Shown here: positions 5,735-12,379 of the stretch, piece by piece | How the letters are laid out: every line of letters begins with the position of its first letter | Position numbering within the stretch: position 1 is the stretch's first letter | Assembly (NCBI GenBank): GCA_017511185.1 | Contig: JAFWLF010000018.1 | Location: 1-12,837 of the forward strand | DNA length: 12,837 nucleotides | Direction: 5' to 3' | Source: RGIG5612 sp017511185 | GTDB taxonomy: Bacteria; Bacillota; Clostridia; Lachnospirales; Lachnospiraceae | The notes under the pieces: model-generated | What the model saw: only the letters and a program-made list of their open reading frames with translations | The model's database searches: none | Told to the model about the DNA's origin: nothing | Made by a program: the position numbers and the translations under genes

Positions 5735-7396
5735 TTATTGGTAGCTTCGTGCAAAGGCAGGGGCTACTGTATAGTAGATTCCCAGATTGGAAGCTACGTT
5801 CCAGGTGATAAAGCCTCCATCGCCGATCCCAGCATCCCAGAGGGCCTGAATCTGGTCTTCCAGGAAAGGAGAGGTCACCGGAATCTCCGGCTCCCAGTAA
5901 GGAACCGAATAGCAGGTGAGCCAGGTTCGCGGCCGTGCCGGATTCGGCGTCCACTGCTGCGAATCATAAGCGCCTCTTGCCCAGTTGTACATGGTAGAAT
6001 AGCCGTCTGTCCAGGTATAGGCTTCCCGCCCAAAATGATCGATATACGGCATGGAACTGACAGCATCAACTACGTTAGAAATTGCAGGCCAGTATTGTCC
6101 ATAAGCAGTTACATAACCGTCTGAACATTCACCAAAAACGTCAACCGAGAAATAAGCTCCTGCCTGATGGATCGAATCTGCAGCGTAACGGCAGAAATTC
6201 TGGACCGCCTGTGCTTTTTCTTCTCCATAGGTATTCCTGAAGTCCGCTGCTCCGGAATCAGAGAGACCATAAGCGTTTTCCGGGAACCGGACATAGTCAA
6301 ACTGGATCTCGTCAAAGCCCATTTCCTGTACCGCGGAGATTGCCAGTTTCACATTATATTCCCATGCTTTTCGGGAATAAGCGGACGGCCAGCCGGCATT
6401 CTCGCCATACTCCAGAATACATTCACCTGGATTGTCATCTGCAAAGAAACTGTCATTAAAGACTACGATACGGCCGATCGTCCAGAGGCCGGCATCTTTT
6501 GCTTTTTGAACGCCTGCTTTGTAGTCAGCGTTATTATGATAAGCAGTTTCATAAGAAGAAGGAGTATAGCTGTTTGCAATTTCTGCATGGTATGCCAGAG
6601 CCCCATCTTTGATATCGATAACCACAGCATTCGCGTTTGCTTCTCTGCAGCAGTCAATATAATCATCCATTGCATCGATGCATCCGGCATTCAGGTAATA
6701 AGCACGGCATTCAGCCGGCATCACGCTGGATGAGTTGACGACTTTATCATAATAGAAGTAATCCAGATTTCCCGGATCGCCGCCATACAGATCCAGACCG
6801 TCGTAAATCTTATCTTTATTTAATTCATAGTATTCCTGGTTCACTGCGTTTGCATCTTCCTGTGTATCTACCAGGTATTTTGCATAGACCCAGCCTTCGG
6901 TACCATCATCTGCAGTTACCTGATACATGTTGACCAGTCCATCGGAAGAAAGAGAGTCAAAACCAGTAATGGAAACGTGAGAACCTTTCCAGATGAAGCC
7001 TTTGATCGTACAGTCATCCACACCAGCAACAGGCGTGACCGATGTACGGACATATTTGTCTTTTTCCCGGACACACTCTTCCGGAGTCTCCACCAGATCG
7101 CTTTGGGCAAAGTAGATCGTTGGGTCATCTTTCTCCGCATCCTCTGCTTTCTTGAGCGGTTCGTAGTTGATCTCATCCTGCGTTACCGTTTTTCCTTTCA
7201 GGACGACTTTTGTTCCGCGGACTTCCTCGCCGGAAGGAACAAGATTGCCATCATCATCCTTTGTATAGGTAACGACCGTCGCAGAATCAGATGCCAGATA
7301 CATTTCTTTTTCTGGTTCTTCTTCCTTGCTGCAGCCTGCCAGAATTAGCCCTGAAACAAGCATCAGACTGATTAACACAGATAGTATTTTTTTCAT
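5735..7396 (-). CDS. Lipoprotein with SH3-like region and COG1306/DUF4015-type putative glycoside hydrolase domain
   Basis: This 553-residue protein starts with a lysine-led hydrophobic signal and lipobox L19-A20-G21-C22, so it should be exported and lipid-anchored. Residues 115-176 look like a bacterial SH3 domain ending in GWVYAKYL; residues 31-104 may be a second, more diverged one. From about 228 to the end lies a TIM-barrel-like domain with the hallmarks of the COG1306 putative glycosyl hydrolase family: RAYYLNAGCI, NAVVIDIKD (256-264), GLWTIGRIVVFND (303-315), AWEYNV (344-349) and GFDEIQFDYVRFP (360-372). SH3b domains often bind cell-wall glycan, so a cell-surface carbohydrate role is likely, but activity is unproved for the family. 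The start is supported by AGGGGG 9 bases upstream. It is transcribed divergently from ylxM and ends at a shared terminator. Confidence 0.88.
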   Translation of the reverse strand: MKKILSVLISLMLVSGLILAGCSKEEEPEKEMYLASDSATVVTYTKDDDGNLVPSGEEVRGTKVVLKGKTVTQDEINYEPLKKAEDAEKDDPTIYFAQSDLVETPEECVREKDKYVRTSVTPVAGVDDCTIKGFIWKGSHVSITGFDSLSSDGLVNMYQVTADDGTEGWVYAKYLVDTQEDANAVNQEYYELNKDKIYDGLDLYGGDPGNLDYFYYDKVVNSSSVMPAECRAYYLNAGCIDAMDDYIDCCREANANAVVIDIKDGALAYHAEIANSYTPSSYETAYHNNADYKAGVQKAKDAGLWTIGRIVVFNDSFFADDNPGECILEYGENAGWPSAYSRKAWEYNVKLAISAVQEMGFDEIQFDYVRFPENAYGLSDSGAADFRNTYGEEKAQAVQNFCRYAADSIHQAGAYFSVDVFGECSDGYVTAYGQYWPAISNVVDAVSSMPYIDHFGREAYTWTDGYSTMYNWARGAYDSQQWTPNPARPRTWLTCYSVPYWEPEIPVTSPFLEDQIQALWDAGIGDGGFITWNVASNLGIYYTVAPAFARSYQ

Positions 7397-7442
7397 TATG
7401 ATAATCCCCCTAAAGTGATAACCCTATTTAAGCATTTATTAT

Positions 7443-7471
7443 TTTGAACGTCAACGAGAAAAGGATGTCAA
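7443..7471 (-). promoter_or_regulatory. Candidate promoter of the lipoprotein gene
   Basis: Reading the minus strand, the left arm of the inverted repeat supplies a perfect TTGACA (7466-7471). The hexamer 17 bases on is TTCAAA (7443-7448), which fits poorly; CAAAAT at 7441-7446 is better but needs a 19-base spacer. A start near 7436 would leave a leader of about 40 bases. Confidence 0.3.
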
Positions 7472-7487
7472 GTAAAAATACTTGACA
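7466..7487. repeat. Perfect inverted repeat over divergent -35 boxes
   Basis: TGTCAAGTA (7466-7474), AAAA (7475-7478) and TACTTGACA (7479-7487) form a perfect 9-bp inverted repeat with a 4-base centre. Each arm contains TTGACA reading outward. The right one is the -35 of the ylxM promoter, so the element is either two back-to-back promoters or an operator. It is not followed by a T run on the plus strand and is not a terminator. Confidence 0.85.
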
Positions 7488-7510
7488 CATCGTGCTAATA
7501 ATAGTAAGAT
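7482..7510 (+). promoter_or_regulatory. Vegetative promoter of the ylxM-ffh operon
   Basis: TTGACA (7482-7487, perfect -35) and TAAGAT (7505-7510, 5 of 6) are separated by exactly 17 bases. Transcription would begin near 7517, leaving a very short leader before ATG 7534. It should drive the whole operon, since no terminator or strong promoter is seen after it up to the window end. Confidence 0.85.
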
Positions 7511-7522
7511 AACCGGGCGTGC

Positions 7523-7530
7523 AGAGGGAG
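7523..7530 (+). promoter_or_regulatory. Ribosome binding site of ylxM
   Basis: AGAGGGAG ends 3 bases before ATG 7534 (GAGG is 6 bases away). It favours this ATG over the in-frame GTG at 7519, which has no site and would lie almost at the transcription start. Confidence 0.7.
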
Positions 7531-7533
7531 ACT

Positions 7534-7848
7534 ATGGAAGAATTTGTAAAAAGATCATTATTATTTGATTTTTACGGAGATCTGCTGACGGAACATCAGA
7601 AGGAGATCTACGGCGCATATGTTATGGATAATCTCTCTTATGCGGAAATCGCGCAGGAGTATGATATCAGCCGGCAGGGTGTGCATGACCTGGTCCGCAG
7701 AGTAGAGGGGATCCTGGAGGAATATGAAAAAAAACTGCAGCTGGTGGAAAAGTTTCAGGAAGTGAAACAAAAGGTAAAAGAGATTGAAGACTGCAGAAGT
7801 CTGCAGGAGGCAAAACAGGCAGCAGAGAATATTTTAGAACTATTATAA
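7534..7848 (+). CDS. ylxM: YlxM family helix-turn-helix protein
   Basis: This is a 104-residue protein of the YlxM/p13 (UPF0122) family, nearly always encoded just before ffh in Firmicutes. It has been linked to signal recognition particle function in some streptococci. Residues about 35-60 (LSYAEIAQEYDISRQGVHDLVRRVE) form a sigma-region-4-like helix-turn-helix. The C-terminal 45 residues are a long, highly charged helix, probably a coiled coil. No catalytic residues are expected. ATG 7534 is chosen on its purine-rich ribosome binding site. The stop is one base before the ffh start, so the two are translated in tandem. It is the first gene of the operon, so it could also act on the operon itself; that is only inference. 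Confidence 0.92.
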   Translation: MEEFVKRSLLFDFYGDLLTEHQKEIYGAYVMDNLSYAEIAQEYDISRQGVHDLVRRVEGILEEYEKKLQLVEKFQEVKQKVKEIEDCRSLQEAKQAAENILELL

Positions 7849-7849
7849 T

Positions 7850-9214
7850 ATGGCATTTGAAAACTTATCGGATAAATTACAGAACGTTTTTAAGAAACTG
7901 CGCGGAAAAGGAATCCTGACCGAAGCCGATGTTGATGTGGCATTAAAAGAAGTCCGGATGGCTCTTCTGGAAGCAGACGTGAACTTTAAGATCGTGAAGC
8001 AGTTTAATGCTGCTGTGAAAGAGCGTGCGATCGGCGAAGACGTCATGAAAAGCCTGACGCCGGGACAGATGGTGATCAAGATCGTCAACGAAGAACTGGT
8101 CAGCCTGATGGGCGGTGAAGCAGTCGAGCTGGAACTTCTTCCGGGCATGGCTAAAACGATCATCATGATGGTAGGTCTGCAGGGTTCCGGTAAAACCACC
8201 ACAGCCGCCAAGCTGGCAGGAAAATTAAAAGAACAGGGGAAACGCCCTCTTCTGGTTGCCTGCGATATTTACCGTCCGGCAGCAATCGAACAGCTCCGGA
8301 TCAATGCGGAAAAAGTTGGCGTCCCTCTGTTTGAGATGGGAACCGGCAATAAAGCTTCTGCGATCGCGCAGTCTGCAATTCAGTTTGCGACAGATAATAA
8401 TAAGAATGTGATCATTATCGATACCGCAGGCCGTCTGCAGATCGATGAAGATATGATGCAGGAACTGGAAGATATTAAGAAAACGGTCGATGTGACCAAA
8501 ACACTGCTGGTCGTTGATGCTATGACCGGCCAGGATGCAGTCAACATCGCACAGGGGTTCGCAGACCGGATCGGGATCGATGGAGTGATCCTGACAAAAC
8601 TGGATGGTGATGCCAGAGGCGGTGCAGCTCTCTCCGTAAGAGCAGTGACCGGCGTTCCGATCATCTATGCCGGTATGGGCGAAAAACTCACCGATCTGGA
8701 ACAGTTTTATCCGGACCGTATGGCCAGCCGTATTCTTGGAATGGGCGATGTGCTGTCTTTGATCGAAAAGGCAGAAGCAGCAGTGGATGAAGAAGAAGCC
8801 CGTGATATGGCGGAGCGTCTGAAAAAGAATGAGATCAACTTTGAAGATTATCTGGTCTCAATGAAACAGATGAAACAGATGGGAGGCCTGGCTGAAGTAT
8901 TGAAAATGATGCCGGGATTCAGCAGCAGCTCATTGATGATCGACGATACAAAACTTGCCCGGATGGAAGCAATTATTTCTTCTATGACGATCAAAGAAAG
9001 ACGTAATCCGAAGATCCTGAATGTCTCCCGCAAGAATCGTATTGCAAAAGGTGCCGGCGTTGACATTATGGAAGTGAACCGGATGGTGAAACAGTTTGAA
9101 CAGTCCAAGAAAGCCATCAAGCAGATGGGAGGCATAGGAGGCCTGATGGGCGGCAAACGAGGAAAGGGCATGATGGGCATGCTCGGCAAACGAGGAATGA
9201 AAGGGTTATTTTAA
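7850..9214 (+). CDS. ffh: Signal recognition particle GTPase Ffh (SRP54)
   Basis: Ffh binds 4.5S/6S SRP RNA and the signal sequences of nascent membrane and secreted proteins, then docks with FtsY. The 454 residues are a normal full length. The N domain (1-95) contains ALLEADV (38-44). The G domain has the P-loop GLQGSGKT (109-116), the DxYRPAA motif (139-145), DTAGR (191-195) and TKLDGDARGG (249-258). The M domain is methionine-rich, with MKQMKQMGG and a Gly/Met/Lys tail (GKGMMGMLGKRGMKG). No ribosome binding site is seen near the ATG; only one base separates it from the ylxM stop, so translation is probably coupled. An AGGAGG at 7805-7810 is about 40 bases upstream, too far to serve this start. 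Confidence 0.98.
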   Translation: MAFENLSDKLQNVFKKLRGKGILTEADVDVALKEVRMALLEADVNFKIVKQFNAAVKERAIGEDVMKSLTPGQMVIKIVNEELVSLMGGEAVELELLPGMAKTIIMMVGLQGSGKTTTAAKLAGKLKEQGKRPLLVACDIYRPAAIEQLRINAEKVGVPLFEMGTGNKASAIAQSAIQFATDNNKNVIIIDTAGRLQIDEDMMQELEDIKKTVDVTKTLLVVDAMTGQDAVNIAQGFADRIGIDGVILTKLDGDARGGAALSVRAVTGVPIIYAGMGEKLTDLEQFYPDRMASRILGMGDVLSLIEKAEAAVDEEEARDMAERLKKNEINFEDYLVSMKQMKQMGGLAEVLKMMPGFSSSSLMIDDTKLARMEAIISSMTIKERRNPKILNVSRKNRIAKGAGVDIMEVNRMVKQFEQSKKAIKQMGGIGGLMGGKRGKGMMGMLGKRGMKGLF

Positions 9215-9271
9215 TAAACAACTTTCACATAAATAAAAAAACAGCGGAACACCGCGGAAAGAGGACACAAA

Positions 9272-9517
9272 ATGGCAGTAAAAATCAGATTAACCAGAAT
9301 GGGAAAGAAGAAAGCACCTTTCTACAGAATCATCGTTGCTGATGGAAGAGCTCCACGTGACGGAAGATTTATTGAGACGATCGGAACATATGATCCGAAC
9401 CAGGAGCCAAGTGCTGTAAAAATCGACAAAGAAGCAGCAGAAAAATGGCTGAAAAATGGCGCACAGCCGACAGAAGTCGTCGCCAAATTACTGAAGGCAG
9501 AGGGCATTATCAAATAA
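9272..9517 (+). CDS. rpsP: 30S ribosomal protein bS16
   Basis: This 81-residue protein matches bS16 throughout: MAVKIRLTRMGKKKAPFYRIIVADGR at the N-terminus, then GRFIETIGTYDP and a lysine-rich C-terminus. bS16 is an early-binding protein that stabilises the 5' domain of 16S rRNA during 30S assembly. AAAGAGGA lies 6 bases before the ATG. The 57-base gap after ffh holds only a small GCGG/CCGC hairpin without a T run, so the gene is read as part of the same operon. Its neighbours khpA, rimM and trmD are the usual companions. Confidence 0.98.
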   Translation: MAVKIRLTRMGKKKAPFYRIIVADGRAPRDGRFIETIGTYDPNQEPSAVKIDKEAAEKWLKNGAQPTEVVAKLLKAEGIIK

Positions 9518-9530
9518 GTGAGGTGACGGA

Positions 9531-9764
9531 ATGAAAGAGTTAGTAGAAGTCATTGCTAAAGCTCTTGTCGATTCACCGGATGAAGTTGTCGTTACCGAAA
9601 GAAAAGAAGACGACGGAACGATCGTTATTGAACTGCGTGTTGCAAAAGACGATATGGGAAAAGTAATTGGCAAAAAGGGCCGTATAGCAAAATCCATACG
9701 GGCCGTTGTGAAGACCGCTGCCATGAAGCAGAATCTCAAGACGGTAGTGGATATTGTGGAATAA
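9531..9764 (+). CDS. khpA: KH-domain RNA-binding protein KhpA
   Basis: This is a 77-residue single KH domain protein (YlqC/KhpA family, UPF0109). The RNA-binding GxxG loop is GKKG at residues 47-50, inside MGKVIGKKGRIAKSIR. In streptococci and related bacteria KhpA pairs with KhpB (Jag/EloR) and binds many RNAs, affecting cell elongation and division; here that role is taken from the family. A GAGGTG site lies 5 bases before the ATG and 2 bases after the rpsP stop codon. The position between rpsP and rimM is the usual one in Firmicutes. Confidence 0.95.
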   Translation: MKELVEVIAKALVDSPDEVVVTERKEDDGTIVIELRVAKDDMGKVIGKKGRIAKSIRAVVKTAAMKQNLKTVVDIVE

Positions 9765-9770
9765 CCATTT

Positions 9771-10301
9771 ATGGAACAATTTTTACGGATCGGTGTTATC
9801 ACCTCTACACATGGAATAAAGGGCGAAGTCAAAGTCTTTCCGACGACTGACTCGCCCAAGCGGTTCCGTGAAGTCAAAGATGTCGTGATCAAGACCGAAA
9901 CAAAAGAAATCCGGACAGAAGTAGCAGGGGCCAGGTTTTTCAAAAATCTGGCTATTGTTCAATTTACCTGTTTTTCCAGTCCGGAGGAGGCTGCCAAATA
10001 TACGGGAGCAGAGATCTATATCGACCGCAAGGATGGCCAGCCATTAGAAGAAGGAGAATACTATATCGCGGACCTGATCGGGTGCATTGTGAAAGATGAG
10101 GATGGAAACCAGCTGGGGACTGTCCGGGATGTGCTGCAGACGGGGGCGAATGATGTATATGTGGTAGGATGCGGTGTACCGGATGCAAAAGGAATGCGGG
10201 AGAAAGAGATCCTGCTTCCGGTGATCAAGGACTGCATCAAACAGGTGGACATAGAAAAAGGAGAAATCCTGGTCCACATTCTGCCAGGGTTATTGGATTA
10301 A
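9771..10301 (+). CDS. rimM: Ribosome maturation factor RimM
   Basis: RimM helps the 3' major (head) domain of the 30S subunit mature, acting with uS19. The 176 residues show the N-terminal barrel with GVITSTHGIKGEVKVFPTTD (8-27) and the PRC-barrel domain beginning at EGEYYIADLIG (94-104), followed by ANDVYVV (126-132) and EILLPVIKDCIKQVD (146-160). Length is typical. Only a weak site (GTGGA, about 10 bases before the ATG) is visible, 6 bases after the khpA stop, so translation may be coupled. Its stop overlaps the trmD start by one base (TAATG). Confidence 0.96.
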   Translation: MEQFLRIGVITSTHGIKGEVKVFPTTDSPKRFREVKDVVIKTETKEIRTEVAGARFFKNLAIVQFTCFSSPEEAAKYTGAEIYIDRKDGQPLEEGEYYIADLIGCIVKDEDGNQLGTVRDVLQTGANDVYVVGCGVPDAKGMREKEILLPVIKDCIKQVDIEKGEILVHILPGLLD

Positions 10302-11149
10302 TGCATTTTCATATTCTGACCTTATTTCCGGAAATGATTTCTTCCGGTCTGAATACCAGTATTATAGGACGGGCACAGGAAGCCGGTCTGATTTCTGTTA
10401 ATATCATTAATATTCGTGATTATACATTGGAAAAACACGGTCATGTAGACGATGCCCCTTACGGAGGAGGCGCGGGCATGGTCATGCAGTGCCAGCCAAT
10501 TTATGATGCTTATATTGATGTCATGGGGACTTTGGCAGCAGGAAAAGTCAACGCTTTTGCAAAAGCAAATGGATTGACCTTTGAAGAAGCGCTTTTGGAT
10601 CCTGCTTTTCAGGCGATGAGTTTTCAAAAGCCTAAGGTGATCTATACCTCTCCTGCCGGAAAAGTCTTTCATCAGCAGATGGCAAAAGATCTGGCAAAAG
10701 AAGAAGATCTGATCATTTTATGCGGCCATTATGAAGGTGTGGATGAAAGGGTGCTGGAGATCATGGAGGCAGAGCCGGTATCTATCGGAGATTATGTTCT
10801 GACAGGAGGAGAACTACCTGCTATGGTCATGGTGGATGCCATCAGCCGCATGATTCCGGATGTACTGACAAACGCTGATTCAAAAGAGGAAGAAAGTTTT
10901 TCCAGTGTGCGTCCGAAAGAGGAATTTACCCGTAAGGCAAGAAAAGAAGTATATGGAGATTTGATCAATCCGGATGCGAAGGAAGAAATAACATTGTTGG
11001 AATATCCGCAGTATACTCGTCCGGAAGTTTTTATGGGCAGAAAGGTGCCGGAAGTGCTTTTGTCCGGTGATCATGCCAAAATAGAGCAATGGAGAAGGAA
11101 ACAATCATTGGAGCGGACAAAGAAGATTCGTCCGGACCTGCTAGATTAG
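10301..11149 (+). CDS. trmD: tRNA (guanine-37-N1)-methyltransferase TrmD, with two insertions
   Basis: TrmD methylates G37 next to the anticodon using SAM and prevents +1 frameshifting. The SPOUT trefoil-knot motifs are present: FPEMI (9-13), DDAPYGGGAGMVM (50-62), YTSPAGKVF (115-123), CGHYEGVDERV (141-151) and SIGDYVLTGGELPAM (161-175), then LLEYPQYTRP and KVPEVLLSGDH (248-258). The start is ATG 10301, overlapping the rimM stop. The reading frame is open further upstream to 10169, but that part lies inside rimM. The protein has 282 residues, against about 240-255 usual, through extra segments near residues 76-108 and 202-231. R183 fits the conserved Arg154 of H. influenzae/E. coli TrmD, while E198 stands where those enzymes have catalytic Asp169. 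The frame is intact, so I consider it functional. Confidence 0.95.
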   Translation: MHFHILTLFPEMISSGLNTSIIGRAQEAGLISVNIINIRDYTLEKHGHVDDAPYGGGAGMVMQCQPIYDAYIDVMGTLAAGKVNAFAKANGLTFEEALLDPAFQAMSFQKPKVIYTSPAGKVFHQQMAKDLAKEEDLIILCGHYEGVDERVLEIMEAEPVSIGDYVLTGGELPAMVMVDAISRMIPDVLTNADSKEEESFSSVRPKEEFTRKARKEVYGDLINPDAKEEITLLEYPQYTRPEVFMGRKVPEVLLSGDHAKIEQWRRKQSLERTKKIRPDLLD

Positions 11150-11161
11150 AAGGAGACAAAA

Positions 11162-12379
11162 ATGAAAACAGCTGAAAGATTTTTGAAATACGTCAGTTTT
11201 GATACGCAGTCAGATGAAGAAAGCCAAAGCATTCCGTCCACCGCAAAACAGAAAGTGCTGGGAGAATACCTGGTTGGTGAGATGAAAGAAATGGGTCTGT
11301 CTGATGTCAGGATGGATGAATATGGTTATGTATATGCATATCTTCCAGCCAGCGAAGGAGTAGATGCAAAACCGATTGGTTTTATTGCTCATATGGATAC
11401 GGCTCCGGCTGAATCGGGCACAAATGTGAAGCCTAGAATCATTCATTATGAAGGCGGAGATATTCAGCTGAATCCGAATGTCGTTACGAAAGCAGCTAAT
11501 TTCAAGGGACTGGAGAAATTGATCGGAGATGATCTGATCGTTACAGACGGCACGACTCTGCTTGGCGGAGACGACAAGGCTGGCATTGCAGAAATCATTG
11601 AAGCGATGGATTATCTGATCCATCACCCGGAAATCCGCCATGGAAAGATCTGTGTCGGTTTCACACCGGATGAAGAAATAGGCAGAGGCCCGCTGAAATT
11701 TGATATTGCCGGATTTGGAGCAGAATATGCATACACTGTTGACGGCGGCCCGGTAGGTGGAGTGGAGTATGAGAACTTTAATGCAGCCTCTGCAAAACTG
11801 ACCGTACATGGAGTAAGCAGCCATACCGGAGATGCGAAAGGAAAAATGATCAACGCGATCCGTATTGCAGCAGAATTTGTATCCCGTCTTCCACAGGATG
11901 AGATTCCGGAGAGAACGACTGCAAGAGAAGGCTTTTTCCACGTCGGCGAAATGAAAGGTGATGTGATCAATGCAGAAATGGGCATGATCATCCGTGATCA
12001 TGATATGCAGAAATTCGAAGAGAAGAAAAAACTTGCACAGAAGATCACCGATGATCTGAACGAGGAATACGGCGCAGGCACTGCTGAGATTGAAATTAAA
12101 GACACCTACTTCAATATGAAAGAGAAAGTGCTTCCGCACATGTATATTGTTGATCAGGCGAAGGCGGCATATCAAAAGAAAGGAATTGAGGCAAAATCAC
12201 TCCCTGTCCGTGGAGGAACAGATGGAGCTACTTTGTCCTTTATGGGCCTTCCATGTCCGAATCTTTCAACTGGAGGAATGAATGCGCATGGTATTCATGA
12301 GCTGGTCTCGATCCAGCAGATGGATACGATGGTTGATGTGATCGTAACGATCTGTGAAATGGCGGCACAAAGAGTATGA
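11162..12379 (+). CDS. pepT: Peptidase T (tripeptide aminopeptidase)
   Basis: PepT is a cytosolic dizinc M20 peptidase that removes the N-terminal residue of tripeptides. The 405 residues are normal for the family. The expected metal ligands and catalytic residues are visible: HMDT (77-80, with H77 and D79), GGDDKAG (135-141, bridging D137), DEEIG (170-174, E171 general base and E172 ligand), D194 in TVDGG, and H379 in NAHGIHE. The dimerisation (lid) domain lies between, with GVSSHTGDAKGKMINA (217-232). AAGGAG stands 6 bases before the ATG and just after the trmD stop, so it is probably part of the ffh-trmD operon. It occupies the place where rplS often follows trmD. Confidence 0.96.
   Translation: MKTAERFLKYVSFDTQSDEESQSIPSTAKQKVLGEYLVGEMKEMGLSDVRMDEYGYVYAYLPASEGVDAKPIGFIAHMDTAPAESGTNVKPRIIHYEGGDIQLNPNVVTKAANFKGLEKLIGDDLIVTDGTTLLGGDDKAGIAEIIEAMDYLIHHPEIRHGKICVGFTPDEEIGRGPLKFDIAGFGAEYAYTVDGGPVGGVEYENFNAASAKLTVHGVSSHTGDAKGKMINAIRIAAEFVSRLPQDEIPERTTAREGFFHVGEMKGDVINAEMGMIIRDHDMQKFEEKKKLAQKITDDLNEEYGAGTAEIEIKDTYFNMKEKVLPHMYIVDQAKAAYQKKGIEAKSLPVRGGTDGATLSFMGLPCPNLSTGGMNAHGIHELVSIQQMDTMVDVIVTICEMAAQRV

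Noticed and set aside
6167..6733. Plus-strand open frame of 188 codons inside the lipoprotein gene
   Set aside because: It is antisense to a clear SH3b/COG1306 protein and shows no family motif or upstream translation signals.
7805..7810. AGGAGG as ribosome binding site for ffh
   Set aside because: It is about 40 bases before the ffh ATG, inside ylxM, which is outside any working distance.
9244..9255. GCGG-AACA-CCGC hairpin before rpsP as a terminator or regulator
   Set aside because: It has only four base pairs with no T run; it may be chance, and rpsP is expected to be co-transcribed with ffh.
10169..10300. Possible N-terminal extension of TrmD
   Set aside because: The extra 44 codons lie inside rimM in another frame, and TrmD homology begins at MHFHILTLFPEM, which starts at 10301.
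11210..12175. Long open frame on the minus strand (321 codons) opposite pepT
   Set aside because: It lies wholly inside a confidently identified gene, has no recognisable domain or ribosome binding site, and its cysteine- and phenylalanine-rich product is typical of an antisense shadow.
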